From Micromonospora sp. NBC_01699 (GTDB taxonomy: Bacteria > Actinomycetota > Actinomycetes > Mycobacteriales > Micromonosporaceae): DNA of 64,000 nt. This document shows positions 36,744-45,779 of the stretch, piece by piece. A program made the position numbers and the translations under genes. Below the pieces are notes generated by a model. It did not search any database and had not been told where the DNA came from. It saw nothing but the letters and a program-made list of their open reading frames with translations. The stretch is from assembly GCF_036250065.1 (NCBI RefSeq), contig NZ_CP109199.1, forward strand, positions 4,154,001-4,218,000, read 5' to 3'. The first letter of the stretch is position 1; each line of letters starts with the position of its first letter.

Positions 36744-37963
36744 CCATCGCCCTGCTGGAGGCGCTCACCTTCGGGCTGGGCCGGCTGGTCGACGCGGCGG
36801 ACCGGGCCGGCGAACGGCTGTGCCTGCTCACCCACGACCGGGGCTGGTACCGCCACGAGCTGTCCCGGCTGACGCCGAACGCCCTGGACATCATCGACGT
36901 CGACACCCACGACCGGGCCGCCTGCGCCCGGATCCTGCGTACGGTGCCGGACCTGCACGGGCTGATCAACTCGACCGACACCTGGGGGATCACCGGCGGG
37001 CTGCTGCTGGACGAACTCGGGCTGCCCGGCACCGACGCCGACACCTGGCGACTGCTGCGGGACAAGCGCCGGGTACGCGCCCTGCTGCACGAACACGGGC
37101 TGAGCCGGGGCACCGCGGTCGACGTACCGGCCGGTGGGGCGGACCGGGCGGCCGACGTACTGGTCCGGGCGGTCGGGCTGCCGCTGGTGCTGAAAGACTC
37201 GGCCGGCACCTCGTCGCGCAACGTGTGGATCGTGCGGGACCGCTCGGAGCTGGCCAGCACCCTGGCCGAGGCCACCGCCCGTCGGCTCACCGGCCGGCTG
37301 ATGGCCGAACCGTTCCTGGCCGGCCCCCTCTACAGCGCCGAGACGATCAGCTGGTCCGGCCAGACCCGGCTGCTCGGCGTACTCAGCCGGCAGGTCTCCC
37401 GCGAACCCCTGGTACGCGAGGAGGCCGCGGCGTTCCCGGTCGCGCTGCCCGAGGTCGAGCTAGCCGCCGTACGGGACTGGGTGGGGCGGGTGCTGGCGAC
37501 GGTCGGACTCGACCGAGGATTCGCCCACGTCGAGTTCGTCCTCACCACCGACGGGCCGGAACTGGTCGAGATCAACGGCCGGATCGGTGGCGCCCTGGTC
37601 GGCGAGGTGCTGTCCCGGTCGCTGCGGACCAACGTGTACGAGGCCCTGGTGGAGCTGGCCCTGGGACGGTCACCGGCCCTGCTGACCGCCGACCCGGTCG
37701 ACGGGCCGGCGGTCGCCTTCGCCCTGGTCTACGCCGACCGGATCGGCACCCTGGGCGGGGTGAGCGGGCTGAGCGGGCTGGTCGACTTCCCCGGCACCCC
37801 GCGCTGGTACCCCACCGCCGCCGTCGGCGACCGGATCGAACACCTCACCGACCAGCGCGGCTGCACCGGCATGGTGCTCGCCGAGGCGGGTACCGCCGAA
37901 CTGGCGCTGCACCGGGTGCTCAGCGCCGCCGGCACCGTACGCCCGGTGGTCGTCGCCGGGTGA
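36740..37963 (+). CDS. ATP-grasp ligase, metallophore/dipeptide type
   Basis: 407 residues from the ATG at 36740, coupled to the PLP half-gene by ATGA. The ATP-grasp core has LPLVLKDSAGTSSRNVWIV (ATP-binding lysine), MAEPFLAGPLYSAETISWSG and the metal-binding HVEFVLTTDGPELVEINGRI. It is close to ligases that join an amino acid to another carboxylate, as in dapdiamide- or staphylopine-like pathways. Its place between the PLP enzyme and an MFS exporter suggests that it condenses the product of the PLP enzyme and the exporter carries the product out. The precise substrates are unknown. Confidence 0.85.
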   Translation: MTIALLEALTFGLGRLVDAADRAGERLCLLTHDRGWYRHELSRLTPNALDIIDVDTHDRAACARILRTVPDLHGLINSTDTWGITGGLLLDELGLPGTDADTWRLLRDKRRVRALLHEHGLSRGTAVDVPAGGADRAADVLVRAVGLPLVLKDSAGTSSRNVWIVRDRSELASTLAEATARRLTGRLMAEPFLAGPLYSAETISWSGQTRLLGVLSRQVSREPLVREEAAAFPVALPEVELAAVRDWVGRVLATVGLDRGFAHVEFVLTTDGPELVEINGRIGGALVGEVLSRSLRTNVYEALVELALGRSPALLTADPVDGPAVAFALVYADRIGTLGGVSGLSGLVDFPGTPRWYPTAAVGDRIEHLTDQRGCTGMVLAEAGTAELALHRVLSAAGTVRPVVVAG

Positions 37964-39276
37964 GCGGGCGCTCGGCGGCCGGCGGCCGACCGGCGCGCGG
38001 ATGGCGAGCCTGGACCGGGGCCCAGCGCTTCCTGCTGGCCAGTTCCTTCCTCATCCCGCTGGGCAGTTTCGCCGTGCTGCCGTTCATGTCGGTCCTGCTG
38101 CACCAGCGCCTCGGGCTCGGGCTGGGAGTGGTCGGAGCGGTCCTCGCGGTCGCCGCGCTGGTGCAGTTCGCCGGTGGGATCGTCGGCGCGGCCGTCGCCG
38201 AACGGATCGGACTGCAACGCACCATGCTGCTGGCGCTGGTGATCCGTACCGTGGGCTTCGCCGCCTTCGTCCCGGGCCTGGACCGGCCCCCGGCGGCGAT
38301 CGCCGCACTCGTGCTCACCAGTTGCGGGGCCGCGCTCTACCTGCCGGCGAACAAGGCGTACCTGATCCACCGGGTCGCCCCCGACCGCCGACCGGGCCTG
38401 CTGGCGGCGAGCGGTTCGGCGCTCAACGCCGGCATCGCGCTCGGGCCGCTCGCCGCCGGCCCGTTCGTGCTCAACGCGTCGGCGCCGCTGTTCGCCGTGG
38501 TGACCGGGCTGTTCGCGGTCGTGACGATCGGCCACGCCCGGCTGCCGGTCGAGGACGGCACCGAGCCCGGACGCACCGAGCGGGAACCGGTCGACCGACC
38601 ACGGCGGGTGCTGGCCGAAATACCCGCGCTGCCGTTCGCGATCACCACGGTCAGCGTCTACCTGTTCATGTTCTTCCAGCACTTCCTCGCCGTGTACGCG
38701 GTCCCGCGTACCTCCGCCGGGTACTACGGCGCGGTGCTGACGGCGTACGCGGCGGTGATCGTGGTCGTGCAGCCGCTGCTCGCCGGCTGGATCGGGCGGC
38801 TGAGCCACCGGGCCGCGATGCGGATCGGGTTCACCGCCATGGGCGGCGGCATGGCCGCACTCGCCGCCGGCCACCCGGTGGCGATCCTCGGCGGTGCCCT
38901 GCTCGTCTGCCTGGGCGAGGTGGTCCTCTTCCTCAAGAACGAGCTGACCGCGCTGGCCGCGTCGACCCGTCCGCCCGCCGTGGTCTTCGGTCAACTCCGG
39001 CTCGCCGCCGGGATCGGCGCCTTCGCCAGCGGGATCGTCGGCGGGGCCGCCTACCAGTACGTCGACCGGCTCGGTCGTACCCCGTTGTTCTGGCTTGCCG
39101 TGGCCGCCCAGTGCCTGCTGCTCCCCCTGCTGGTCGGGATGCTCGCGGGCCGGGGTGCCCGAACCCCGGCCGACCCGCAACCGCCGGCGGGCGACGGGCC
39201 CGGCGGGGTCATCCGACGTGCACCAGGGGGCGGCGACGCCGATCCGGTTCTGCCTGGCGGAGCACCTCGCGGGTGA
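37960..39276 (+). CDS. MFS exporter of the ATP-grasp operon
   Basis: 438 residues from a GTG at 37960 that overlaps the ATP-grasp stop (GTGA). About 12 spans are predicted, with the MFS loop motif [20 protein letters not shown] after the second. The likely role is export of the peptide or metallophore made by the operon. The last 40 or so residues are a Gly/Pro-rich tail. The 3' end overlaps the convergent APC permease by 68 bp. Confidence 0.85.
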   Translation: MSGRSAAGGRPARGWRAWTGAQRFLLASSFLIPLGSFAVLPFMSVLLHQRLGLGLGVVGAVLAVAALVQFAGGIVGAAVAERIGLQRTMLLALVIRTVGFAAFVPGLDRPPAAIAALVLTSCGAALYLPANKAYLIHRVAPDRRPGLLAASGSALNAGIALGPLAAGPFVLNASAPLFAVVTGLFAVVTIGHARLPVEDGTEPGRTEREPVDRPRRVLAEIPALPFAITTVSVYLFMFFQHFLAVYAVPRTSAGYYGAVLTAYAAVIVVVQPLLAGWIGRLSHRAAMRIGFTAMGGGMAALAAGHPVAILGGALLVCLGEVVLFLKNELTALAASTRPPAVVFGQLRLAAGIGAFASGIVGGAAYQYVDRLGRTPLFWLAVAAQCLLLPLLVGMLAGRGARTPADPQPPAGDGPGGVIRRAPGGGDADPVLPGGAPRG

Positions 39277-41200
39277 GCGGGGCCACCTCGCCGTCGCCGA
39301 AGAAGAGGTAACGCAGCAGGTACATCAGCGGGTTACCCTCGGTCCAGGCAAAGTAGATGTGCGGCAGCTTCCCCGTCGTGTCCCGGACGTGCAGCAGCAG
39401 GCCGGCGATGGCGTTGGCGATGCTGGCGCCCTCCAGCCGGAGGATCCGGTAGCCGAACCGCTCCTCGCCGGTGACGATCAGTTCCGACTCGAACTCGGAC
39501 GGGTCGCGGACCGTCACCTCCAGGAAGAGGACCGGTTCACCGTCCGGGATGTGGTTGTCGTGACGCTGCTCGGCCTCCTTCTCCCGGTACTCGGTCTCGT
39601 CGCGCTCGTTGGGTTCGTTCGCGATGATGTGGATCTCCCCACGCTCGACCACCTCGGCGAGGTAGCGCTGCGCCACCGGGTCCAGGCGCACACCGCTGAC
39701 GCGCAGTTCGGTGGCCCGGAACACTCGGGACAGGATGGAGGTGGCGATGATCGCGGCGATGAACAGCGAGGCGATCCGGACACCGTCGGGGCGTTCGATC
39801 ACGTTGGCGACCGTGGTGTAGCCGAGCACCAGCGTGATCAACGCGAACGCGACGGTCGCCCGGCGCCGGTGCCGTCGCCACGAGGACAGGGTGACGGCGA
39901 GCGCGGCCGAGGTGATCAGCACCAGTACCCCGGTCGCGTACGCGCCGCCCTGGGCGGTGACGTCGGCCTCGAACACCACCGTGATCAGGAACGCGATCAC
40001 GGTGAAGACCAGCACCAACGGGCGTACGGCGCGGGCCCAGTCGGGCGCCATGCCGTAACGCGGCAGATACCGGGGTACGAGGTTGAGCAGACCGGCCATG
40101 GCCGATGCGCCCGCGAACCAGAGGATCAGCACGGTGCTGATGTCGTAGACGGTGCCGAAGCCGTTGCCGACGTACCGGTGGGCGAGGAACGCCAGGGCGC
40201 GCCCGTTCGCCTCGCCGCCGGCCTCGAACTCCCGGTGTGGGATGAGCACGGTGGTGACGAAGCTGCTGGTGATGAGGAAGACACTCATGATGATCGCGGC
40301 GCTGGTGAGCAGCCGGTGCGCGCCCCGGATCCGCCCCTGGGGCCGGCGCGGGTGGTCGTTGTCCCGCCCCTTGATCAACGGCATGACGGCGACGCCGGTC
40401 TCGAACCCGGACAGGCCGAGGGCCAACCGGGGGAAGACCAGCAGGGCGACGACCACGATGCCGAGTACGTCGGGGTGCTCGTCGAACAGCAGCCGACGCC
40501 AGTCGGAGACCAGCCCGGGATTGCCGATCAGGTGCCCGAACGACACCGTGATCACTACCAGGTTCAGCAGCAGGTAGACGGCGACCAGCACCACGGCGAT
40601 GCCGATGGCCTCCTTGAAGCCCTTCAGGAAGACCGCCCCGAGCAACGCGACCAGCACCAGGGTGACCTCGACCTGCAACCCGCCCAGCGACTCCGGCAGG
40701 TACGGGTTCTCCATGATGTGCGCGCTGGCGTCGGCCGCGGACAGCGTGATCGTGATGATGAAATCGGTGGCGGCGAACCCGAGCAGCGCCAGTACGAGCA
40801 GTTTGCCGTTCCAGCGCGGCAGTAGCCGCTCCAGCATGGCGATCGATCCCTGGCCGTGTGAGCTCTCCCGGGCCACCCGCCGGTAGACCGGCAACGCGCC
40901 GAACAGGGTCAGCGCCACCAGTACGAGGGTGGCGATCGGCGAGATCACCCCGGCGGCCAGGGCGGCGATACCCGGCTGGTAGCCGAGGGTGGAAAAGTAG
41001 TCCAGGCCGGTCAGGCACATCACCCGCCACCACGGCCGCTGGTGCTCGGCACTCTCGGCGGTGTACGGACCGCTGGCCCGGCCGGGTTGCAGACCGTGCA
41101 GGAGCCAGCGGCGTAGCCGCCCACCGGCGGGCTGCGCCGCCCCCGGCTCCCCCATCGCCTGACCCGCCACGTCGTATCCCCCGCTCGGGCGGCCCACCAT
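39209..41200 (-). CDS. APC-superfamily permease with cytoplasmic C-terminal domain
   Basis: 663 residues. The APC core starts near [20 protein letters not shown] and contains [17 protein letters not shown] and [17 protein letters not shown]. The spans number about 12. A soluble C-terminal domain of about 150 residues (for example [20 protein letters not shown]) follows. The family moves amino acids or related cations; the substrate is not fixed. The start may be a later ATG (MGEPGAAQ). No operon partner. Confidence 0.8.
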   Translation of the reverse strand: MVGRPSGGYDVAGQAMGEPGAAQPAGGRLRRWLLHGLQPGRASGPYTAESAEHQRPWWRVMCLTGLDYFSTLGYQPGIAALAAGVISPIATLVLVALTLFGALPVYRRVARESSHGQGSIAMLERLLPRWNGKLLVLALLGFAATDFIITITLSAADASAHIMENPYLPESLGGLQVEVTLVLVALLGAVFLKGFKEAIGIAVVLVAVYLLLNLVVITVSFGHLIGNPGLVSDWRRLLFDEHPDVLGIVVVALLVFPRLALGLSGFETGVAVMPLIKGRDNDHPRRPQGRIRGAHRLLTSAAIIMSVFLITSSFVTTVLIPHREFEAGGEANGRALAFLAHRYVGNGFGTVYDISTVLILWFAGASAMAGLLNLVPRYLPRYGMAPDWARAVRPLVLVFTVIAFLITVVFEADVTAQGGAYATGVLVLITSAALAVTLSSWRRHRRRATVAFALITLVLGYTTVANVIERPDGVRIASLFIAAIIATSILSRVFRATELRVSGVRLDPVAQRYLAEVVERGEIHIIANEPNERDETEYREKEAEQRHDNHIPDGEPVLFLEVTVRDPSEFESELIVTGEERFGYRILRLEGASIANAIAGLLLHVRDTTGKLPHIYFAWTEGNPLMYLLRYLFFGDGEVAPLTREVLRQAEPDRRRRPLVHVG

Positions 41201-41339
41201 TCCCGCCGCGAGCCATCGTCACCCGCCCCGGACCGTCGCCGTGGAGAAACCGACCATCCGACACCGTCCCCGCCGTACCGGGGGTTCGCGGCGCCGACCG
41301 TGGTGCCCGGCCGTTACCCGTCCGCACGCCCGGCAAACG

Positions 41340-41457
41340 TCGAGGCCGGGGCAGTGTGGTCCGCACATGACCCGTCCGGGTCGAGGCCGGGGCGGCGCGG
41401 CCCGTATGACCCGGCCGCGTCGAGGCCGGGGCGGTGTGGTCCGCATGACCGGTGCGG
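41340..41457. repeat. Imperfect tandem repeat, three copies of about 40 bp
   Basis: TCGAGGCCGGGGC starts at 41340, 41381 and 41420. Each is followed by a similar block ending in ...CATGACC (GTGTGGTCCGCACATGACC in copy one). It occupies most of the 306-bp gap between the APC permease and the small acidic gene and could hold repeated regulator sites. Confidence 0.75.
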
Positions 41458-41506
41458 GAGTGGGCACACACGGGTGCCCCTACAGACCCGTCAGCGAGGT
41501 GAGTCC

Positions 41507-41899
41507 ATGGCCGCGAAGAAGCAGTCCACGACGAACGGCGAGGCGGTGAACGCCGGTGAGGGCGGCCCGGAGTCGGTCGGGCCGTGGGGTACCACCCGTG
41601 GCCTGGACCAGGACGCGCCCTGGGGGGTCGAGGAGGACTCGCCGCTGGACGAGGGAAGCGAGCCGACCGCGGTCACCGAGGGGCGTCGGGGCGAACGTCG
41701 GGCCGGGCAGCCCGCGGCCGCCGGTGGCGACGGCCTCGGCACGGTCGAACCAACCCCGTTCCACGAGGCCGGCCCCGGCTTGACCCCCGACACGCCGGCC
41801 CACCAACCATTCCCGAACGACAGTTCAACGGGTTCACTCGCCGACAATCCCCTCGAAGAGGAAACCGGCATGCGCCCCGAGCCCCCCGGCGGCCCCTAA
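41507..41899 (+). CDS. Acidic, disordered small protein, unknown
   Basis: 130 residues from the ATG at 41507 with GAGGTGAG upstream. It is rich in Glu, Gly, Pro, Asp and Thr with almost no hydrophobic core (for example GTTRGLDQDAPWGVEEDSPL), so likely disordered. The family is not recognised, though short Glu/Gly/Pro-rich proteins of this type are common in actinobacteria. It is followed after 29 bp by the second 71-bp palindromic element. Confidence 0.5.
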   Translation: MAAKKQSTTNGEAVNAGEGGPESVGPWGTTRGLDQDAPWGVEEDSPLDEGSEPTAVTEGRRGERRAGQPAAAGGDGLGTVEPTPFHEAGPGLTPDTPAHQPFPNDSSTGSLADNPLEEETGMRPEPPGGP

Positions 41900-41928
41900 C
41901 CCGCCGCCGCCCCCACCAATCCCGTCGA

Positions 41929-41999
41929 CGATCTTGCACTTGTGGCGCCCGACTTAGGGCATTCAACCTGATTTGTCCACGACCACAAGTGCAAGATCG
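41929..41999. repeat. 71-bp palindromic element, copy 2 (inverted)
   Basis: It has the same perfect 17-bp arms as copy 1 at 20427-20497 (41929-41945 and 41983-41999). Its 37-bp core matches copy 1 at 30 of 37 positions after reverse complementing. It lies between the stop of the acidic gene and the 3' end of the convergent condensation-domain gene and may end both transcripts. Confidence 0.9.
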
Positions 42000-42038
42000 C
42001 CGGGGGAGTCGGGGGCGGGGAGGGAGGGGGAGGGGGCG

Positions 42039-43640
42039 TTATCGCCATGGCCATGGGACGGTTTTGAATGCTGCGTTGACCAGGAGATGTTCGAGGTCGC
42101 GCAGGAAACGTTCGATCTCCTCGGGTGGCAGGTGGGCGGTGTCCGCCGTGAGGGCCAGTCCCACGGCGCCGGGTCGGTCGACGATCTCGATCCGGGTACG
42201 CCAGGTGAAGGTGTCGAGCCCGTGCGTCAGGGCGAACGACGAGCGGCCCAGCGCAGCCCGTACCTCGGTTTCGTCGGTGGCCCGGCCGAACAGGTCGATG
42301 TCGGTGGAGAGCCGGATGTCGTTCAGGTAGACATGCGGGTTCACCCCCACGGCGTACGGGTATCCGGCCGCCCGGAACGCCTCCCCGAGCCGGATCGGGT
42401 CGTAGTAGGCGTGCCGGTACGCGTCGAGCGCGGCCCGCCAGACCCTCGGCAGCAGGTCGGCGAAGTCGGGCCGGTCGGCCAGGTCCACCACCACCAGGCC
42501 GAGCTGGTTGAGTTTGGCGATCGCGTCCCGGTAGCCGTCCATGGCCCGGTTGTTGGCCATGGTGTGGATGCCGACGACGTCGTTGCCGGACCAGGCGGCG
42601 GCGATCACCGAGGTGGCCGCCAGCAGCACGGTCGAGCTGGTGACCCGATGCCGGTCGGCGACCAGCCGGATGGCGGTGTCGGCGGCCGGGGAGGTCAGCA
42701 AACCGCGTTCCCAGCGCGGCTCGCGTGGCGGACCGAGTCGGGGCAGGGTGTCGGCGGGGAGGCGGCCGAAGCTGTCGACCCAGTGGGTGACCGCGCGTTG
42801 CGCCCGGCGCCGCTGGTCGGCTTCCTGTTCCCGGCGGGCGATGTCGGTCGACTGGAGGCCGGCCGGTGTCGCGATGGTCCCGCGCAGCAGCAGTAGCCGC
42901 AGGTCCCGGAGCACCATCTCGGCCGCCTGGAAGTCGACCGTGGTGTGGCTGAAGACCACCACGACCTGCCGGACCAGGCCGTCGACCAGCACCAGCGCCA
43001 CCCGTTGCGGCCACTCCAGCGCGTGGTCGAACTGGTGGTCGGCCAGCCGCTCGGCGACCGTACCGGCGAGCGCGGCACCGTCGTGGTCGGCCGCGCCCGG
43101 TCCGGTTCCCGGGTCCGACCCGGTGTCGGCGTGCACCAGCAGGACCGGCAGCTCGCCCCGGTCCGCCACCACCTGGCGCGGTTCCCCGTCGACCAGCCGC
43201 AGCCGGGTACGCAACGAGCTGTGCCGGCCGATCAACGCACCGACCGACCGCAGTACGCCGGCGGTGTCCGCCGAGGCCCGGTGGGGCACCGACATCGTCC
43301 GCCGCATGGTGATCATCACGTATCCCGGCCCGTGCCGCTCGATGGCCATCCGGAGCGCGCTCTGTCCCCAGGTCAGTGGTGCGGATGGTTCCCCGGCACC
43401 CACGAAGCCGGTACCCGTCCACTCGGTTCTCGCCCCCGGAATGGTCGGGGCGGGCGGCTCCGGCACGCTCGTGGCGACGGGTCGGGCCGGGGTCGCCGGC
43501 GCTGGTGCTGGTGCTGGTGCCGGTGCTGGTGCCGGCGCTGGTGCTGGTGCTGGTGCCGGTGCTGGTGCCGGTGCTGGTGCCGGTGCCGGTGCCGGTCGGT
43601 CGGAGTCCTCGCGTACCGCCACGGCGCACCTCCGCTCCAT
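42039..43640 (-). CDS. Orphan condensation-domain acyltransferase-like protein with Ala-Pro repeat
   Basis: 533 residues. The first 50 contain about 16 Ala-Pro repeats, then a short linker. From about residue 75 it is one condensation/acyltransferase fold as in NRPS C-domains and PapA enzymes: APLTWGQSALRMAI, FSHTTVDFQAAE (the HxxxD active-site motif), DVVGIHTMANNRAMDGYRDA and the typical C-terminal DLEHLLVNAAF. No NRPS or PKS modules lie in the window, so the substrate could be supplied from elsewhere. The Ala-Pro repeat is coded by a hexanucleotide repeat that may vary in length. It lacks a signal peptide. Confidence 0.75.
   Translation of the reverse strand: MERRCAVAVREDSDRPAPAPAPAPAPAPAPAPAPAPAPAPAPAPAPAPATPARPVATSVPEPPAPTIPGARTEWTGTGFVGAGEPSAPLTWGQSALRMAIERHGPGYVMITMRRTMSVPHRASADTAGVLRSVGALIGRHSSLRTRLRLVDGEPRQVVADRGELPVLLVHADTGSDPGTGPGAADHDGAALAGTVAERLADHQFDHALEWPQRVALVLVDGLVRQVVVVFSHTTVDFQAAEMVLRDLRLLLLRGTIATPAGLQSTDIARREQEADQRRRAQRAVTHWVDSFGRLPADTLPRLGPPREPRWERGLLTSPAADTAIRLVADRHRVTSSTVLLAATSVIAAAWSGNDVVGIHTMANNRAMDGYRDAIAKLNQLGLVVVDLADRPDFADLLPRVWRAALDAYRHAYYDPIRLGEAFRAAGYPYAVGVNPHVYLNDIRLSTDIDLFGRATDETEVRAALGRSSFALTHGLDTFTWRTRIEIVDRPGAVGLALTADTAHLPPEEIERFLRDLEHLLVNAAFKTVPWPWR
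43498..43596. repeat. Hexanucleotide repeat coding for (Ala-Pro)n
   Basis: About 16 copies of GGTGCT or GGTGCC (read leftward as Ala-Pro) lie in the first part of the condensation-domain gene. The silent variation between GGTGCT and GGTGCC is patchy, suggesting unit duplication. Length change would stretch or shorten the linker without shifting the frame. Confidence 0.9.
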
Positions 43641-43930
43641 TGTCGACCACGCTCATGGCGGCCGCCACCGATCGGGGCAGCTCGATCCGACAAGTATCCG
43701 TTGATCGGGGCGGGCTTCGAACATCCCTCAAGAAAGCGCATTCCTGTGACCGATCGGCCGATCCCCCGAGCCGTACGACCGGACCGGTCGACGGCGGCGA
43801 CCGGCGGGCCGCCCGGCCTCCGGCGGTAGCGCCGCGACGGGAGTGTCGGACCGGTCTGGCATCCTCACGGGATGAACCCGGCCCACCCCCGGTCGCCGCG
43901 ACCGTGGCCCGCCACCGGGCCCGCGTGGTC

Positions 43931-44992
43931 ATGACGGCGATGTCCGAGATCGGTCCGCTCCGGCTGGCGGCACAGCATCTCGTCGGTCCCGGGCTGCCGA
44001 CCGCGACCGAGGCGGTGCGCTGGCTGACCGCCGTCCAGGCGCAGGACTTCCCCGGCGCCCTCACCTCGGTCGCACTGCGTACGGCGGGCGGCAGCCGGCA
44101 GCTGGTCGAGGCCGCGCTCGACCGTGGCGAGATCGTCAGGTCCTGGCCGATGCGCGGCACCCTGCACCTCGTCGCGGCCGAGGACCTGCCCTGGATCCTG
44201 GCGCTCACCACGCCCCGGATGGTGGCCCGCGCGGTCGGCCGCCAGGCCCAGCTCGGCCTCGACCCGGCCACCCTCGAACGAGCGCGGGAACTGGCCGTGG
44301 GCGCGCTGGCCGGCGGCCGGCGACTGGGTCGTGACGAGCTGCTCGGGGAGTGGAACGCCGCCGGTGTGGTGACCGGCGGCCAACGCGGCTACCACCTGAT
44401 CTGGTATCTGGCGCAGACCGGCACCCTCTGCTTCGGGCCGGTCCGCGACCGCGAACAGCTGATAGTGCTGACGGACGAGTGGATAACGCGGCCGCGCCGG
44501 CCGGAGCGCGAGGAAGCACTCGGCGAGCTGACCCTGCGTTACTTCCGCAGCCACGGTCCGGCCACGGTGAAGGACTTCACCAGGTGGACGAACCTGGTCG
44601 CGGCCGACGTACGGGCCGGGCTCGCGCTCGCCCGACCCGCACTCGACCGGATCGAGGTCGACGGGCTGGAGTACCTGATGGATCCGGGTACGCCGGAGCG
44701 GCTCGACGCCGACCGGGCGCGGGCCGCAGGGGTTGTCCTGCTGCCCGGCTTCGACGAGTTCATCCTCGGCTACCGGGACCGGGGCGCGGTGCTTGCGGCC
44801 GAGTTCGCCGATCGCATAGTGCCGGGCAACAACGGGGTGTTCCGGCCCACCGTGGTCGGCGCCGGCCGGGTGCTCGGCACCTGGGCGTACACCGGCCGGG
44901 GCGCGAAGCGGACGATCACCGCGACACCGTTCGGCGAGTTCACACCCGAGGTGGCCGAGGCGATCCCACGGGTGCACGCCACCCTGCCGTGA
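43931..44992 (+). CDS. Winged-helix DNA-binding / DNA-glycosylase-like protein (HTH_42 family)
   Basis: 353 residues from the ATG at 43931. It begins with LRLAAQHLVGPGLPTATEAV and LTAVQAQDFPGAL, which mark the winged-helix family HTH_42 (YcaQ/AlkX-like). IVRSWPMRGTLHLVAAED and VLLPGFDEFILGYRDRGAVL fit the same family. Related YcaQ proteins unhook interstrand DNA cross-links. Whether this one is a glycosylase cannot be decided from sequence. It has no operon partner. Confidence 0.8.
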   Translation: MTAMSEIGPLRLAAQHLVGPGLPTATEAVRWLTAVQAQDFPGALTSVALRTAGGSRQLVEAALDRGEIVRSWPMRGTLHLVAAEDLPWILALTTPRMVARAVGRQAQLGLDPATLERARELAVGALAGGRRLGRDELLGEWNAAGVVTGGQRGYHLIWYLAQTGTLCFGPVRDREQLIVLTDEWITRPRRPEREEALGELTLRYFRSHGPATVKDFTRWTNLVAADVRAGLALARPALDRIEVDGLEYLMDPGTPERLDADRARAAGVVLLPGFDEFILGYRDRGAVLAAEFADRIVPGNNGVFRPTVVGAGRVLGTWAYTGRGAKRTITATPFGEFTPEVAEAIPRVHATLP

Positions 44993-45112
44993 CGGCCAGA
45001 CCGGACGCACCGTGGCCGCCACGGTCCGGGGCAACGCCCGCCTTGCGGCCGGCTTCACGCCCTCGCAGCCCGGTCGCGGGCGAACCCGCGCAGCCGGTCG
45101 GCGGCGTCCCGG

Positions 45113-45604
45113 TCAGCAGCCGCAGGTGGCGCCGAGTACCGGCGCGGTCAGGTCGTCGGCCGGACGGCGTACCAGCCCGGTTTCGGTCTGCACCGGGAAG
45201 CCCTCCCGGACCCAGTATTCGTAACCACCGAGCATCTCCTTGACCGGGTAGCCGAGCCCGGCGAACTCCAGCGCCGCCCGGGTCGCGCCGTTGCAGCCCG
45301 GCCCCCAGCAGTAGGTGACCACGGTGGCGCCGGCCGGCACCACCGCCGCCGCCCGCCGCCCGATCTCGGCCCGGGGCAGGTGGACGGCACCGGGCAGGTG
45401 CCCCTGCCGCCAGGCGAGGTCGTCGCGGGAGTCCACCACCACCAGCCGGGACACGCCGGCCTCCAGATCGGCGTGCACGTCGCTGACATCGGTCTCGAAG
45501 GCCAGCCGGGCGGCGAAGTGGGCGACCGCCCCGGCCGGCGATCCGGGCGGGGTACGCAGGACGTTCGACGTCACGGAAATCGAATTGGTCATAGAGGTGA
45601 TCAT
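45113..45604 (-). CDS. Rhodanese-domain sulphurtransferase
   Basis: 163 residues. The rhodanese core includes VVDSRDDLAWRQGHLPGAVH and the active-site loop YCWGPGCNGAT (likely Cys in the loop WGPGCNGA), ending near MLGGYEYWVREGFPV. The family moves sulphane sulphur. The tail ends in two Cys (LGATCGC), which could bind metal. It lies downstream of the large metalloprotease in the same direction, but a strong hairpin stands between them. Confidence 0.85.
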   Translation of the reverse strand: MITSMTNSISVTSNVLRTPPGSPAGAVAHFAARLAFETDVSDVHADLEAGVSRLVVVDSRDDLAWRQGHLPGAVHLPRAEIGRRAAAVVPAGATVVTYCWGPGCNGATRAALEFAGLGYPVKEMLGGYEYWVREGFPVQTETGLVRRPADDLTAPVLGATCGC

Positions 45605-45721
45605 GGATGCCCGGAGAACTCCCGACCAGTGGCACGAATGCCAGGGTCAGCCGAAATCCTGCCAGTTCCCGGCCCCACCCCCGTGCCGAGCGCTACCCCC
45701 ATGCCGAGCGCGCCGCCGCAG

Positions 45722-45761
45722 GGGGAAAGGGTGGCAGACCGGGGTCGGCCACCCTTTCCCC
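45722..45761 (-). terminator. Perfect 14-bp hairpin after the metalloprotease gene
   Basis: GGGGAAAGGGTGGC (45722-45735) pairs with 45748-45761 around a 12-nt loop, 18 bp past the leftward metalloprotease stop. It should end that transcript before the rhodanese gene. Confidence 0.75.
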
Positions 45762-45779
45762 GCGTACGGGACGGTGCGA

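Noticed and set aside
36820-39276. An 818-residue fusion of an ATP-grasp antisense-like frame with the MFS transporter
   Set aside because: The first 380 residues are an out-of-frame shadow of the ATP-grasp gene. The real MFS start is the GTG at 37960 overlapping the upstream stop.
41673-41966. Leftward frame starting MNALSRAPQVQDRR, matching the start MNALNRAPQVQDRR at 20460
   Set aside because: The match comes from the 71-bp palindromic element itself, not from a protein family. After the element the two frames have nothing in common.
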